NCBI GenBank assembly: GCA_965219125.1
Contig: CBDCMO010000002.1
Span: forward strand, 2,294,001-2,358,000
Length of the DNA stretch: 64,000 nucleotides
DNA from: JBBSOK01 sp965219125
Lineage (GTDB): Bacteria > Bacteroidota > Bacteroidia > Flavobacteriales > Flavobacteriaceae
Direction of reading: 5' to 3'
Each line of letters starts with the position of its first letter. Position 1 is the first letter of the stretch. A program made the translations under genes and the position numbers. Of the stretch, positions 52,847-62,443 are shown one piece after another. Below the pieces are notes generated by a model that was given only the letters and a program-made list of their open reading frames with translations, ran no database searches and was not told where the DNA came from.

Positions 52847-53560
52847 TTACGCTAATTTTTGAAGGTATTGCGAAATCACATTCTCCAATCCTTGATAAAT
52901 AGATTCGCAAATAAGTGCATGACCAATGGAAACTTCTAACAAATTGGGCACATTTTCTTTGAAGTATCTAATATTTTCCAATGACAAGTCGTGACCAGCA
53001 TTTATGCCTAAATTTAATTTGCGGGCAAGGTTTGCACATTCAGTGTATGGAATCACGCCATCTTTATTTCCTAAAGCATATTGTTCGGCAAAATGTTCGG
53101 TGTACAATTCAATTCTATCTGTTCCCGTTTGCGCAGCTCCTTCAACCATTCCTAAATTGGCATCAACAAAAATTGAGGTTCGTATATTATTTCGTTTAAA
53201 TTCTGAAATTATTTCAGTTAGAAAACCCTTTTTTCCAACCGTATTCCAACCAGCATTGCTTGTAATGGCATCAATAGAATCTGGCACCAACGTAACTTGC
53301 GTGGGTTTTATATTTAAAACCATATCCATAAATTCTTGGATAGGGTTACCTTCAATATTATATTCGGTTACAACAACATCCTTTAAATCGTAAGCATCTT
53401 GATACCTAATATGCCGCTCGTCCGGTCTGGGATGTATAGTAATGCCGTGCGCGCCAAAATGTTGAACATCATTTGCAACTTGCAGTAAATTTGGCACATT
53501 ACCGCCACGAGCGTTTCTAAGTGTGGCAATTTTATTAATATTTACGCTTAATTTTGTCAT
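52847..53560 (-). CDS. pdxJ: Pyridoxine 5'-phosphate synthase
   Basis: PdxJ makes PLP by condensing 1-deoxy-D-xylulose phosphate with the aminoacetone phosphate from PdxA. The 237-residue TIM barrel has the block MTKLSVNINKIATLRNARGG, HPRPDERHI and the C-terminal NIRYFKE..VPNLLEVSIGHA. All are typical. The ATG is preceded by a divergent region with the CBS-protein gene. Confidence 0.96.
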   Translation of the reverse strand: MTKLSVNINKIATLRNARGGNVPNLLQVANDVQHFGAHGITIHPRPDERHIRYQDAYDLKDVVVTEYNIEGNPIQEFMDMVLNIKPTQVTLVPDSIDAITSNAGWNTVGKKGFLTEIISEFKRNNIRTSIFVDANLGMVEGAAQTGTDRIELYTEHFAEQYALGNKDGVIPYTECANLARKLNLGINAGHDLSLENIRYFKENVPNLLEVSIGHALICESIYQGLENVISQYLQKLA

Positions 53561-53703
53561 CTTCTATTTTTTAAAATAAAATTTGTAACGCACCTTTGCG
53601 TGAAATTTTGTTTAATACGTTACTTTCAATTAACAAAAATACAACTAGGCGTTGGCGTACCGAACACATTTTTTAAGTATTTTGCATAAAAATAGATAGC
53701 AGG

Positions 53704-54360
53704 TTGGATACACACAATTACATAATAAATGATATAAAAGCTTTTGGTTTAACTACTAAATTGAAGGAGTTACAATCTGTTTTTAAACAACTTACCTATA
53801 GCCACATTCCAGTTGAAAGCAATGGCGTTTATGAAGGTTGTATTTCTGAAACAGATGCGTATTGCTTTGATAGTGAGAAAATTATTGACGATTATAAATA
53901 TACGTTGGAACGTTTTTTTGTTCGGGAAAACACAAATTGGCTTGATATTTTAGAAGCTTTTGCAATAAATAGCAGCAATATTATGCCGGTTTTAGGCGAT
54001 GAAAATGTCTATTTGGGATATTTTGAATTGGGCGATATTATGAGTATTTTCAACAACACGCCATTTTTGAATGAAGCCGGCGGAATTTTAGTAGTTGAAA
54101 AAGGAACAAAAGATTACAGTTTCAGCGAAATGTGCCAAATAGTTGAAACTAACGACACCAAAATTTTGGGAATTTTTATTTCGAATTTGGATAACAATAT
54201 TATGCAAGCCACGATTAAAATTGGCCACGCAAATATGAATAGCATTGTACAAACCTTTAGACGTTATAATTATAATGTTGTAAGCAATCATCAAGAAGAT
54301 TCATTTTTAGATGAATTGAAAGAACGCTCCCAATATTTGGACAAATATTTAAATATCTAA
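53704..54360 (+). CDS. CBS-domain protein
   Basis: The 218-residue protein has two CBS-type modules (about 10-60 and 70-135), with LTYSHIPVESNGVYEGCIS and ILEAFAINSSNIMPVL typical of CBS, then a C-terminal ACT-like segment. It may sense adenine nucleotides. The start is TTG at 53704: no ATG occurs upstream in frame before a stop, nor downstream until well inside the domain. It ends 1 base before nadK, so the two are co-translated; a link with NAD supply is plausible but inferred. Confidence 0.85.
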   Translation: MDTHNYIINDIKAFGLTTKLKELQSVFKQLTYSHIPVESNGVYEGCISETDAYCFDSEKIIDDYKYTLERFFVRENTNWLDILEAFAINSSNIMPVLGDENVYLGYFELGDIMSIFNNTPFLNEAGGILVVEKGTKDYSFSEMCQIVETNDTKILGIFISNLDNNIMQATIKIGHANMNSIVQTFRRYNYNVVSNHQEDSFLDELKERSQYLDKYLNI

Positions 54361-54361
54361 A

Positions 54362-55249
54362 ATGAAGAAAATAGGTATATACGGCCAATTTTATCACGAA
54401 AATTCTGAAGTTTATGTTCAGCATATTTTAGACGCACTTCAAAAGAAAGAGGTGAAAGTGGTAATTGAGGAGAATTTTCTGAAAATTATAAATCAACATA
54501 AGGATATTACCAAAAACTTTTCGCAACTAGAAACCTTTACATCCCTTGATGACAGTTATGATTTATTTTTTAGTATTGGCGGTGATGGTACACTTCTTAA
54601 AGCCGTAACCTACGTACAAAATCTAAAAATACCGATTGTTGGAATTAATACAGGAAGACTTGGATTTTTGGCAACAATTCAAAAAGAACAAATTGCAGAA
54701 AGTTTGAGTTTGATTTTAAATGGAAAATATACCTTGTCTGAACGTAGCCTATTAACAGTAAGGACTATTCCTGAAAACAAGGATTTGTTACCATTAAATT
54801 TTGCACTAAACGAAGTTGCGGTAAATAGAAAAAATACAACGTCCATGATTAAGGTAGAAACCATGATAGATGATAACTACTTAACATCTTATTGGTCCGA
54901 TGGTCTAATTATTTCAACGCCAACAGGCTCAACCGGATATTCATTAAGTTGCGGCGGTCCTATTATTGAGCCGAGCACGGATAGCTTTGTTATTACCCCA
55001 ATAGCACCACACAATTTAAACGCGCGCCCATTTGTGCTTCCAGACTCAAGTAAAATAACTTTGAATATTTCCGGTCGCGAAAAAAACTATCTACTTTCTA
55101 TGGATTCGCGCGTTGCAACTGTAACAAATGAAACTACCGTTTTTATAGAAAGGGCGCCATTCAAAATTAATCTACTACAACTTTCTGAAGATAGTTTTAT
55201 TAAAACCCTGCGCGAAAAACTGCTTTGGGGTGAAGATAAACGCAACTAA
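54362..55249 (+). CDS. nadK: NAD kinase
   Basis: NadK makes NADP from NAD. The 295-residue protein has the GGDG motif (73-76, SIGGDGTLLK), the second motif NEVAV (about 160), and the diacylglycerol-kinase-like block STPTGSTGYSLSCGGPI. It is coupled to the CBS-protein gene (1-base gap) and heads the nadK-DUF6089-uppS-bamA-ompH cluster common to Bacteroidota. Confidence 0.97.
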   Translation: MKKIGIYGQFYHENSEVYVQHILDALQKKEVKVVIEENFLKIINQHKDITKNFSQLETFTSLDDSYDLFFSIGGDGTLLKAVTYVQNLKIPIVGINTGRLGFLATIQKEQIAESLSLILNGKYTLSERSLLTVRTIPENKDLLPLNFALNEVAVNRKNTTSMIKVETMIDDNYLTSYWSDGLIISTPTGSTGYSLSCGGPIIEPSTDSFVITPIAPHNLNARPFVLPDSSKITLNISGREKNYLLSMDSRVATVTNETTVFIERAPFKINLLQLSEDSFIKTLREKLLWGEDKRN

Positions 55250-55293
55250 ACAATAAAGTACTTTAAAAATTGTTAATGCATTGAGACAATCTA

Positions 55294-55312
55294 GCTTAGT
55301 TTATTGCTAAGC
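55294..55312 (+). promoter_or_regulatory. Hairpin over the promoter of the DUF6089-uppS-bamA unit
   Basis: GCTTAG (55294-55299) and CTAAGC (55307-55312) are perfect inverted copies around TTTATTG. The loop holds the TTG (55304-55306) that I take as the -33 element, so the palindrome overlaps the promoter. Confidence 0.4.
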
Positions 55313-55332
55313 AAAGTTAATTGTTATATTTG
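55304..55332 (+). promoter_or_regulatory. Candidate Bacteroidota promoter (-33 TTG, -7 TATATTTG)
   Basis: TTG at 55304-55306 and TATATTTG at 55325-55332 match the Bacteroidota pattern TTG-N(17-23)-TAnnTTTG, here with 18 bases between. The ATG of the next gene is at 55349. This would drive DUF6089, uppS, bamA and the ompH genes. Confidence 0.6.
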
Positions 55333-55348
55333 CAAACTTTTAAAGTAT

Positions 55349-56038
55349 ATGAGGTATTTAGTAAGCCTGTTATTAATTGTTGTTTTCGCTATAAATTCAA
55401 ACGCACAGACGTACGAAATTGGAGGAATTATTGGTGGTTCCAACTACATTGGCGACGTTGGTAACACTACTTATATTAATCCTGGCAAGCTTGCGGGAGG
55501 TATTCTTTTAAAATGGAACCGTAGTCCAAGACATGCATTTCGCTTCTCCTATATACATGCTCGTTTAAAAAGTGAAGATATTAGTGCCAAAGATAATAGG
55601 CGGGTACAAAGGGGTTATGAGTTAATTAGTTCATTAGATGAGGTTAGCTTAGGATTGGAGTATAATTTTTGGGATCTTGATTTGTATAGTGGCCAGTCTG
55701 TCGGCACACCATATTTATACACTGGACTCACTTATTTAATATATAGAGGCACATTGGATAAACCATTGCCAGATCGTCGCGTTTCATTTGGCACAGAAGG
55801 TACGTTTGCAATTCCAATAATTTTAGGCTATAAAACTGTACTGACAACTAATTTTATGGTCGCCGCGGAAATTGGTGCCAGATACACCTTTACTGATAAT
55901 CTAGATGGAAGTGTACCTAATAAAAGTGACGTAACATTAAATTCCTTTGGTAATTTAAACAATAATGACTGGTATATGTTTACAGGCATTACAGTAACAT
56001 ATACCTTTGGACGCAAACCCTGTTATTGCAATTTTTAA
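55349..56038 (+). CDS. DUF6089 family outer-membrane beta-barrel protein
   Basis: The ATG at 55349 is chosen because it starts the signal peptide MRYLVSLLLIVVFAINSNAQ; an upstream in-frame extension would add 15 residues before it. The mature protein opens YEIGGIIGGSNYIGDVGNT and is a predicted 8-strand-type barrel of 229 residues, DUF6089 family. It always neighbours uppS and bamA in this phylum and probably helps outer-membrane assembly; the role is inferred. It ends 8 bases before the uppS start. Confidence 0.9.
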   Translation: MRYLVSLLLIVVFAINSNAQTYEIGGIIGGSNYIGDVGNTTYINPGKLAGGILLKWNRSPRHAFRFSYIHARLKSEDISAKDNRRVQRGYELISSLDEVSLGLEYNFWDLDLYSGQSVGTPYLYTGLTYLIYRGTLDKPLPDRRVSFGTEGTFAIPIILGYKTVLTTNFMVAAEIGARYTFTDNLDGSVPNKSDVTLNSFGNLNNNDWYMFTGITVTYTFGRKPCYCNF

Positions 56039-56045
56039 ACTGAGA

Positions 56046-56789
56046 ATGAATTTATTAGAAAAAATAGATCTTACAAAGCTGCCACAGCATCTGGCCGTTA
56101 TTATGGACGGGAACGGACGTTGGGCAAAACAGAAAGGGTTGTTTAGAGCATTAGGTCACGAAAATGGCACAAAGGCTGTAAGAGAGATTGTTGAAGCATG
56201 TGCAGAAATCAACATTCCATTTCTTACGCTCTATGCATTTTCAACCGAAAATTGGAATAGGCCAAAATTGGAAGTAGAATTGCTGATGAAGCTATTGGTT
56301 TCATCATTAAAAAAAGAGATAGCAACGCTGGAGAAAAATAACATTAAGCTTAATGCAATAGGTAATCTAGACGCCTTGCCCAAAAAAGCACAAAAGGAGC
56401 TATCTGAAGTTATAGAAAGAACACAACATAATAGTAGAATGACGCTTACTTTAGCCCTAAGCTACGGTTCTCGCGAGGAAATTACCAAAACCATTAAAGA
56501 GATTAGTCTTAAAGTTAAAAATAACCTAATTTCGCTCGATGATATTGACGAAACGGTAATTAATAATCATCTTTACACGCGAAATTTGCCAGATGTAGAT
56601 TTGTTGATTAGAACAAGTGGCGAACAACGTATTAGCAATTTCTTGCTTTGGCAAATTGCTTACGCCGAATTGTTTTTTACTGAAACACTTTGGCCGGACT
56701 ATACTAAGGATCACCTCTTTGAGGCAATATTAAATTATCAAAACAGAGAAAGACGATTTGGAAAGACCAGTGAACAACTTGACCAATAA
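56046..56789 (+). CDS. uppS: Isoprenyl transferase (undecaprenyl diphosphate synthase)
   Basis: The ATG at 56046 gives a 247-residue protein starting MNLLEKIDL. It has the catalytic D21 in MDGNGRWAK, the block YAFSTENW, and the C-terminal RTSGEQRISNFLLWQ, all typical. It makes the lipid carrier for peptidoglycan and surface polysaccharides. It overlaps the start of bamA by about 20-32 bases, so the two are coupled. Confidence 0.97.
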   Translation: MNLLEKIDLTKLPQHLAVIMDGNGRWAKQKGLFRALGHENGTKAVREIVEACAEINIPFLTLYAFSTENWNRPKLEVELLMKLLVSSLKKEIATLEKNNIKLNAIGNLDALPKKAQKELSEVIERTQHNSRMTLTLALSYGSREEITKTIKEISLKVKNNLISLDDIDETVINNHLYTRNLPDVDLLIRTSGEQRISNFLLWQIAYAELFFTETLWPDYTKDHLFEAILNYQNRERRFGKTSEQLDQ

Positions 56790-59346
56790 ATTAATATTGC
56801 GACCATCCCGAAAAATTTATTCAATAATAGTTTTTACACTATTAATTGCTTTTAGTGCCGCTGCACAACAAAAGGAAATGGATAGTGGTCAAAAATACAC
56901 CATAAATAATATTACAGTAACCGGCGCTCAAAATTTTAACGTTCAAACAGTTATAGCTTTTACTGGACTTAAAAAAGGGGATCAAATTTACATTCCCGGA
57001 GAAAAGTTAAGCGCAATTACCAAAAAGCTTTGGGAACAAAACCTTTTCAGCGATATCGCATTTTACGTGACAAGTATCAGCGATGATGCTGTAGATTTAG
57101 AGTTGTATATTGTAGAGCTGCCTAAACTTAGTGAAGTTACTATTAATGGAGTGCGTAAGTCAAAAATTAAAGACATCCTTAAGGACAATGACCTTAAACC
57201 TGGTGTAAAAATTACAAAAAACCTACTTACAACTACCAAAAATTATATTACCAATAAGTTTAAAAAAGATGGGTATTTAAATACACAGGTCGCAATTTCA
57301 ACAACACCAAATTTAGATTCCACGGGTGTTGAGGTATCTAAAAATATGACCATCAATATTGATAAAAACGATAGGGTTAAGGTTAGGCAAATTAAATTCG
57401 AAGGGAATAAGGAACTATCTAGCGGCAAATTGCGCCGAGCTATGAAGAATACAAAACAAAAAAACTTTTTCCACCTTTTTAAACGATCTAAATATATTGA
57501 AGCAGATTTTGAGGCAGACAAAGCTTCAATTATAAAAAAATATAAAGCAAGTGGCTTTCGTGATGCCCGTATCACAAGAGATACATTAACAATAATCGAC
57601 GATAAGAATGTAGCGCTAAATCTTAAACTTGAAGAAGGAAAAAAATATTACTTTGGAGATATCAAGTTTATTGGTAACAGTATTTTCCCTGAAGGTTTGC
57701 TTAAGCAATTGTTAGGTATTAAAAAAGGTGAAGTTTACAACGGGGTGCTATTGCAGGAACGTATTGCAAATGCAGAAGATCCCGAAGCAGAAGATATTAC
57801 AAACCTATACCAAAACAATGGATATTTATTTTCAAAAATAAATCCTGTTGAAACTGCTGTTAGAAACGACACAATAGATTTTGAAATACGTATTGTTGAA
57901 GGAAAGTTGGCACGTTTCGATCATATTTCAGTTGTTGGAAATGATCGTACAAACGATCACGTAATTTACAGAGAATTAAGAACACGCCCAGGCCAGATTT
58001 ACAGCAAACGTAATGTAGTAAGAACATTGCGAGAATTAGGACAATTGGGTTATTTTGATGCGGAACAATTATCACCAAACTTTCAAAACGTAGATCCAAA
58101 CAACGGAACTTTAGATTTGGAATATTCGGTTGTTGAAAAAGGTTCTAGCCAAATTGAATTGCAAGGTGGTTATGGTGGTGGTGGTTTTGTTGGCACGCTT
58201 GGTCTTTCATTTAAAAACTTTTCGCTTCGTAACATCTTCAATTTAGAAACGTATAAACCATTACCAATGGGCGATGGGCAACAACTTTCCATACGTGCGC
58301 AGGCAAGTAGTTTTTATCAAACGTATAGCCTTTCACTTACAGAACCTTGGTTGGGTGGTAAAAAACCCGTTCAACTAAGTACTTCATTTTCACATACCAT
58401 TCAATATAGTTATGACCCGAGAACGAGAGATATTGATAAAACTAGAAGGTTTTTAATAACCGGAGGTTCGGTAGGTTTGGCTACAAAACTAAAATGGCCA
58501 GATGATTATTTTGTACTTTCTCAAGCCGTAAGTTATCAGCATTATAATCTTCAAAATTATAATATTGGATTATTTACATTCGGTGATGGGACATCAAATA
58601 ACCTGGCATATACTATCGGACTTAGCCGAAATAATACAGGTATAAATCCTATATACCCAAAATATGGTTCAGATTTTAGCATAACTGCAAAAATGACGAT
58701 TCCGTATTCAGCGTTTAATGGGGTAGATTATAAAAGTTTGGCTAATGAAAGAGCAACTTTGGATCCGCTAGATATTGATGATGGATTACGTCTTGGGCAA
58801 ATAGATCAAGAGCGGTTTAGATGGTTAGAATATTATAAAATTAAGTTTAAAGGTACTTGGTACACAAAAATTTGGGGAGATTTGGTATTACGTTCTAATA
58901 CAGAACTTGGCTATCTTGGAGCATATAATGCAGATAGAGGCGTACCACCATTTGAACGTTTCTTTGTGGGTGGAGATGGTCTTGGAGCTTTTAGTTTGGA
59001 TGGACGTGAGGTTATACAATTAAGAGGTTATCCTAACCAAGGACTTTCGCCAAGGGATGGAAATACCATTTACAATAAATTTTCGTTTGAAGTAAGATAT
59101 CCTATAACCTTAAAGCAATTGGCATCTATTTATGTCCTTGGTTTTGGTGAAGCTGGTGGTTCTTATGATGGGTTTAGAAATTATAATCCGTTTACACTTA
59201 AGCGTTCAGCTGGCGCAGGTTTGCGTATCTTTATGCCCGCTTTCGGACTATTGGGCATAGACTTTGGGTATGGTTTTGATCCTGCATTGGGAGATATTGG
59301 ACCTCACGGATGGGAAACACACTTTATAATAGGACAGCAATTTTAA
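56758..59346 (+). CDS. bamA: Outer-membrane assembly factor BamA
   Basis: BamA inserts beta-barrel proteins into the outer membrane. The protein of about 862 residues has a signal segment (ending FSAAAQQ), five POTRA domains (about 45-470) and an Omp85 barrel (about 480-862) with the VRGY-like lock RGYPNQGLS and a C-terminal aromatic. No ATG precedes the signal; the start is TTG (56758), GTG (56770) or another TTG shortly after. All lie inside the end of uppS. The signal sequence fits either of the first two. Confidence 0.95.
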   Translation: MERPVNNLTNKLILRPSRKIYSIIVFTLLIAFSAAAQQKEMDSGQKYTINNITVTGAQNFNVQTVIAFTGLKKGDQIYIPGEKLSAITKKLWEQNLFSDIAFYVTSISDDAVDLELYIVELPKLSEVTINGVRKSKIKDILKDNDLKPGVKITKNLLTTTKNYITNKFKKDGYLNTQVAISTTPNLDSTGVEVSKNMTINIDKNDRVKVRQIKFEGNKELSSGKLRRAMKNTKQKNFFHLFKRSKYIEADFEADKASIIKKYKASGFRDARITRDTLTIIDDKNVALNLKLEEGKKYYFGDIKFIGNSIFPEGLLKQLLGIKKGEVYNGVLLQERIANAEDPEAEDITNLYQNNGYLFSKINPVETAVRNDTIDFEIRIVEGKLARFDHISVVGNDRTNDHVIYRELRTRPGQIYSKRNVVRTLRELGQLGYFDAEQLSPNFQNVDPNNGTLDLEYSVVEKGSSQIELQGGYGGGGFVGTLGLSFKNFSLRNIFNLETYKPLPMGDGQQLSIRAQASSFYQTYSLSLTEPWLGGKKPVQLSTSFSHTIQYSYDPRTRDIDKTRRFLITGGSVGLATKLKWPDDYFVLSQAVSYQHYNLQNYNIGLFTFGDGTSNNLAYTIGLSRNNTGINPIYPKYGSDFSITAKMTIPYSAFNGVDYKSLANERATLDPLDIDDGLRLGQIDQERFRWLEYYKIKFKGTWYTKIWGDLVLRSNTELGYLGAYNADRGVPPFERFFVGGDGLGAFSLDGREVIQLRGYPNQGLSPRDGNTIYNKFSFEVRYPITLKQLASIYVLGFGEAGGSYDGFRNYNPFTLKRSAGAGLRIFMPAFGLLGIDFGYGFDPALGDIGPHGWETHFIIGQQF

Positions 59347-59381
59347 ACTTGGCACGATATTTTCTTAAACAACCAACAAAT

Positions 59382-60251
59382 ATGAAAACCAAAAACGTTA
59401 TACTATCTATTTTTGCCATAATGTGCTTCTCATTTCTGGGAAATGCACAAAGAGGCGTTCGCATTGGATATATTGATATGGAATATATTCTTGAAAATGT
59501 TCCCGAATACAAAGAAGCATCAATACAACTTGAGGGGAAAGTGCAACGCTGGAAACAGGATGTAGACAAAAAACAAAAAGAAATTGATTTAATGTCAACA
59601 ACTCTAACTAACGAAAGGGTTTTGCTTACCAAAGAATTGATTGAGGAACGCGAAGAAGAAATTAAGATTAAACAAGATGAAATGCGTCAATACCAGCAAG
59701 ACCGTTTTGGTCCGGCTGGAGATTTAATGATTCAGCGCAAACAATTAGTTCAGCCTATTCAAGATCAAGTTTTCAATATTGTGCAAGAAGTTGCAGAAAA
59801 TAAAAAGTACGATTTCATTTTCGACAAATCGGCAGATGTTGTAATGCTTTTTGCGGCTGAAAGAAATGATATAAGCGATGTTGTCTTGCGCAGTATAAAC
59901 CGAGCTGCAAAACGTGAGGAAGTTACTTCCAAAAGAGATAAAAAAGCAGTAGAAAACAGAGATGCGCTTTCAATGGAAGAAGATAAGGCTGTAACCGAAA
60001 AGGAGCAGGCTGTAGAGAAAAAACAAGAAGAACGCGCGCAAGCTGCACAAGAAAAAAAGGACGATCGTGAAAAAATTATGGCGGACCGCACCAGAACAAG
60101 AGATTCTATACGTGCTGTAAAAAAGGCAGAATTTGACGCAAGAAGACAACGTTTGATTGATGAAAGGGAAGCTCGAAAAGATTCTATTTTAAATGCTAGA
60201 AAGGATAAGGCCGGTCCACCTGCAGAAGATGGCGATGGCGGCGGAAAATAA
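59382..60251 (+). CDS. OmpH/Skp-family periplasmic chaperone with a long charged tail (first copy)
   Basis: The ATG at 59382 gives a signal peptide (MKTKNVILSIFAIMCFSFLGNAQ) and a 289-residue protein. The OmpH core (about 24-185) has the opening IGYIDMEYILENVPEYKEA and a coiled-coil arm. Beyond it is a 105-residue tail almost entirely of Lys, Glu, Arg, Asp and Ala, not present in the second copy. Skp-like proteins guide unfolded outer-membrane proteins to BamA, which is encoded directly upstream (35-base gap). Confidence 0.9.
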   Translation: MKTKNVILSIFAIMCFSFLGNAQRGVRIGYIDMEYILENVPEYKEASIQLEGKVQRWKQDVDKKQKEIDLMSTTLTNERVLLTKELIEEREEEIKIKQDEMRQYQQDRFGPAGDLMIQRKQLVQPIQDQVFNIVQEVAENKKYDFIFDKSADVVMLFAAERNDISDVVLRSINRAAKREEVTSKRDKKAVENRDALSMEEDKAVTEKEQAVEKKQEERAQAAQEKKDDREKIMADRTRTRDSIRAVKKAEFDARRQRLIDEREARKDSILNARKDKAGPPAEDGDGGGK

Positions 60252-60324
60252 TATAATATTTAAAAGTTTGAAATAGTAGATTAATTATAAAAAAAAATAA
60301 CACTTAAATTTAAATTTTAATACA

Positions 60325-60834
60325 ATGACAAAAATGAAATCATTATTCGTAGCCGTGGTATTGTTTGTAGGAGCTACAAGTTTTGTAAATGCGCAGACTA
60401 AAGTTGCACATATTGAAACTTCAAAATTAGTTGATGCAATGCCAGAAATGAAGGCAGCACAAAGCCAATTAGAAAAAATTCAGAAAACGTATGACACTGA
60501 AATAAAGAATATGGCCAAAGAGCTTGATACAAAATACAAGCAATATGAGCAAGAAGCAGAAGGTAAGGACGAGGCAGAAAACACAAAACGTGTTCAAGAA
60601 GTTCAGACTATGCAAAATAATATTGCACAATACAGAGATTCAGCTTTAAAAGATCTTCAGAAAAAAGAAGTTGATATTTTACAGCCGGTATTAGAAAAAG
60701 CTCGTGCAGCTATTCAAAAAGTAGCTCGTGCTCAAGGTTTTCAATATGTGTTGGATTCTTCAACAGGTGGTGGTGTAATTTTAGCCGATGGTAAAGATCT
60801 AATGGTAGATGTAAAAAAAGAGCTTAAAATATAA
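60325..60834 (+). CDS. OmpH/Skp-family periplasmic chaperone (second copy)
   Basis: The 169-residue protein has a signal peptide (MTKMKSLFVAVVLFVGATSFVNAQ) and the normal OmpH length. It opens TKVAHIETSKLVDAMPEMKAAQSQLEKI and closes with YVLDSSTGGGVILADG. It lacks the charged tail of the first copy. It is 73 bases downstream of that gene and ends the cluster at a terminator. Confidence 0.93.
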   Translation: MTKMKSLFVAVVLFVGATSFVNAQTKVAHIETSKLVDAMPEMKAAQSQLEKIQKTYDTEIKNMAKELDTKYKQYEQEAEGKDEAENTKRVQEVQTMQNNIAQYRDSALKDLQKKEVDILQPVLEKARAAIQKVARAQGFQYVLDSSTGGGVILADGKDLMVDVKKELKI

Positions 60835-60851
60835 GCAATTTAAAATATTTT

Positions 60852-60884
60852 AAAAATGCTCGCCAATTGGTGGGCATTTTTTTT
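60852..60884 (+). terminator. Terminator of the bamA-ompH unit
   Basis: AAAAATGCTCGCCA and TGGTGGGCATTTTT form a 13- to 14-bp stem with two G-U pairs and a short loop (60852-60880), with the T-tract continuing to 60884. Confidence 0.85.
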
Positions 60885-60992
60885 GCTTTAAATTAATTTC
60901 TGAAACTATTATGATGCTTTCAACCAATTAGTAGTTAGAAATCTTAATTCAAATATTTTATCCTATCTTGTCTGATTAATAAAATAGATAAT

Positions 60993-62270
60993 ATGTATAA
61001 AATTTTTACACTATTCGCTTTTATTGTTTTATTCGGAAGTAATGCGCAAAACACCTATTTGCATTGCGGTAAAATAATAGATACCAAAAATGGAAAGGTA
61101 CTTGGTAATCATACCATAGTTATTTCAGAAAATAAGATTGTTAGCATTTCCGAAGGATTTCAAAACCCAACCAATAATGAAGACAAGGTTTATGATTTAA
61201 AAAATAAAACCGTATTACCAGGCCTAGTCGATATGCACGTTCATATTGAAAGTGAAACTGGGCCAACGAAATAGTTGGATGAATTTACTCTTAACGAAGC
61301 AGACGTAGCATATAACGCTGCTGAAATTGCCAACAGAACGCTAATGGCAGGATTTACAACCGTGCGTGATTTGGGCGGAACCGGCGTAAATGTTTCATTG
61401 CGAAATGCAATAAATAGAGGTGTAACAATTGGTCCAAGAATTTTTACGGCAGAAAAAGCATTGGCAACAACTGGCGGCCACGCGGATCCAACAAATGGAA
61501 GAAGTAGACAATTAATGGGCGATTCCGGAACTTTGGACGGGGTTGTAAATGGAGTTGATGACGCTGCCAAAGCCGTGCGCCAGAGATATAAAAATGGTGC
61601 AGATTGGATAAAAATAACAGCAACCGGAGGCGTTTTAAGCGTTGCAAAAAACAGTAAAAATCCGCAATTTACTGAAGAGGAAATTAGAGCTATCGTAAAA
61701 ACGGCAAAGGATTATGATATGAAAGTTGCGGCACATTGCCACGGTGATGAAGGCATGCAGCGCGCTATTCGCGCAGGAGTAAGTACTATAGAACACGGCA
61801 CATTAATGAGCCCAGAAACAATGGAACTTATGAAAAAGTATAATGTGTATTTAGTTCCCACAATTTCGGCGGGAAAGTTTGTTTCTGAAAAGGCAAAAAT
61901 TTCAGGTTATTACAATTCATTGGTAGTGCCGAAAGCTTTGGAAATTGGTCCTAAAATTCAAAAGATGTTTGGGGAAGCTTACAAAAAAGGTGTGCCGATT
62001 ATTTTTGGAACTGATGCCGGCGTTTTCCCGCACGGAGAAAATGCAAAGGAATTTGGTTATATGGTTGAAGCGGGAATGCCAGCAATAGTCGCTATTCAGT
62101 GCGCAACAATAACTGCTGCCTTGGTTTTAGAAGCTCCAACAGAAATTGGACAATTAAATCCGGGATTTTTTGCAGACATAATCGCAGTAGATGAAGATCC
62201 AACACAAAATGTAAAGACGTTGGAAAATGTTGTTTTTGTAATGAAAAATGGAGTTGTTTATAAAAATTGA
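60993..62270 (+). pseudogene. Amidohydrolase (imidazolonepropionase-like) interrupted by an in-frame TAG
   Basis: The first part (60993-61271) has a signal peptide (1-19) and amidohydrolase metal-binding motif MHVHIE (H82, H84). TAG at 61272-61274 closes the frame, but the same frame is open from 61275 to TGA at 62268-62270. The second part carries the other metal and catalytic motifs: KVAAHCHGDEG, IEHGTLM, FGTDAGVFPHG. All key residues are intact, and one base (TAT or TAC to TAG) would restore a 425-codon gene. It may be a recent loss, a readthrough or a sequencing error. Confidence 0.85.
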
Positions 62271-62443
62271 AATATGAAATAAACTAAGATTTTCAGTAAT
62301 TGCTGATTTTTGAAATGATTATTTTATCATTATTCTTACTATTTAAAATTGTAATTATTTTCGTTTAACCTAGATTTAACGGTATTTCCTTGCCATTGGC
62401 ATATCATCTTTGTTTATTTGCCACAAACCGAAAAGACAATATA

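Noticed and set aside
62390..62443. Longer start (62390) for the small basic protein
   Set aside because: The extra 18 residues have no start support and the ATG at 62444 fits a normal basic protein start.
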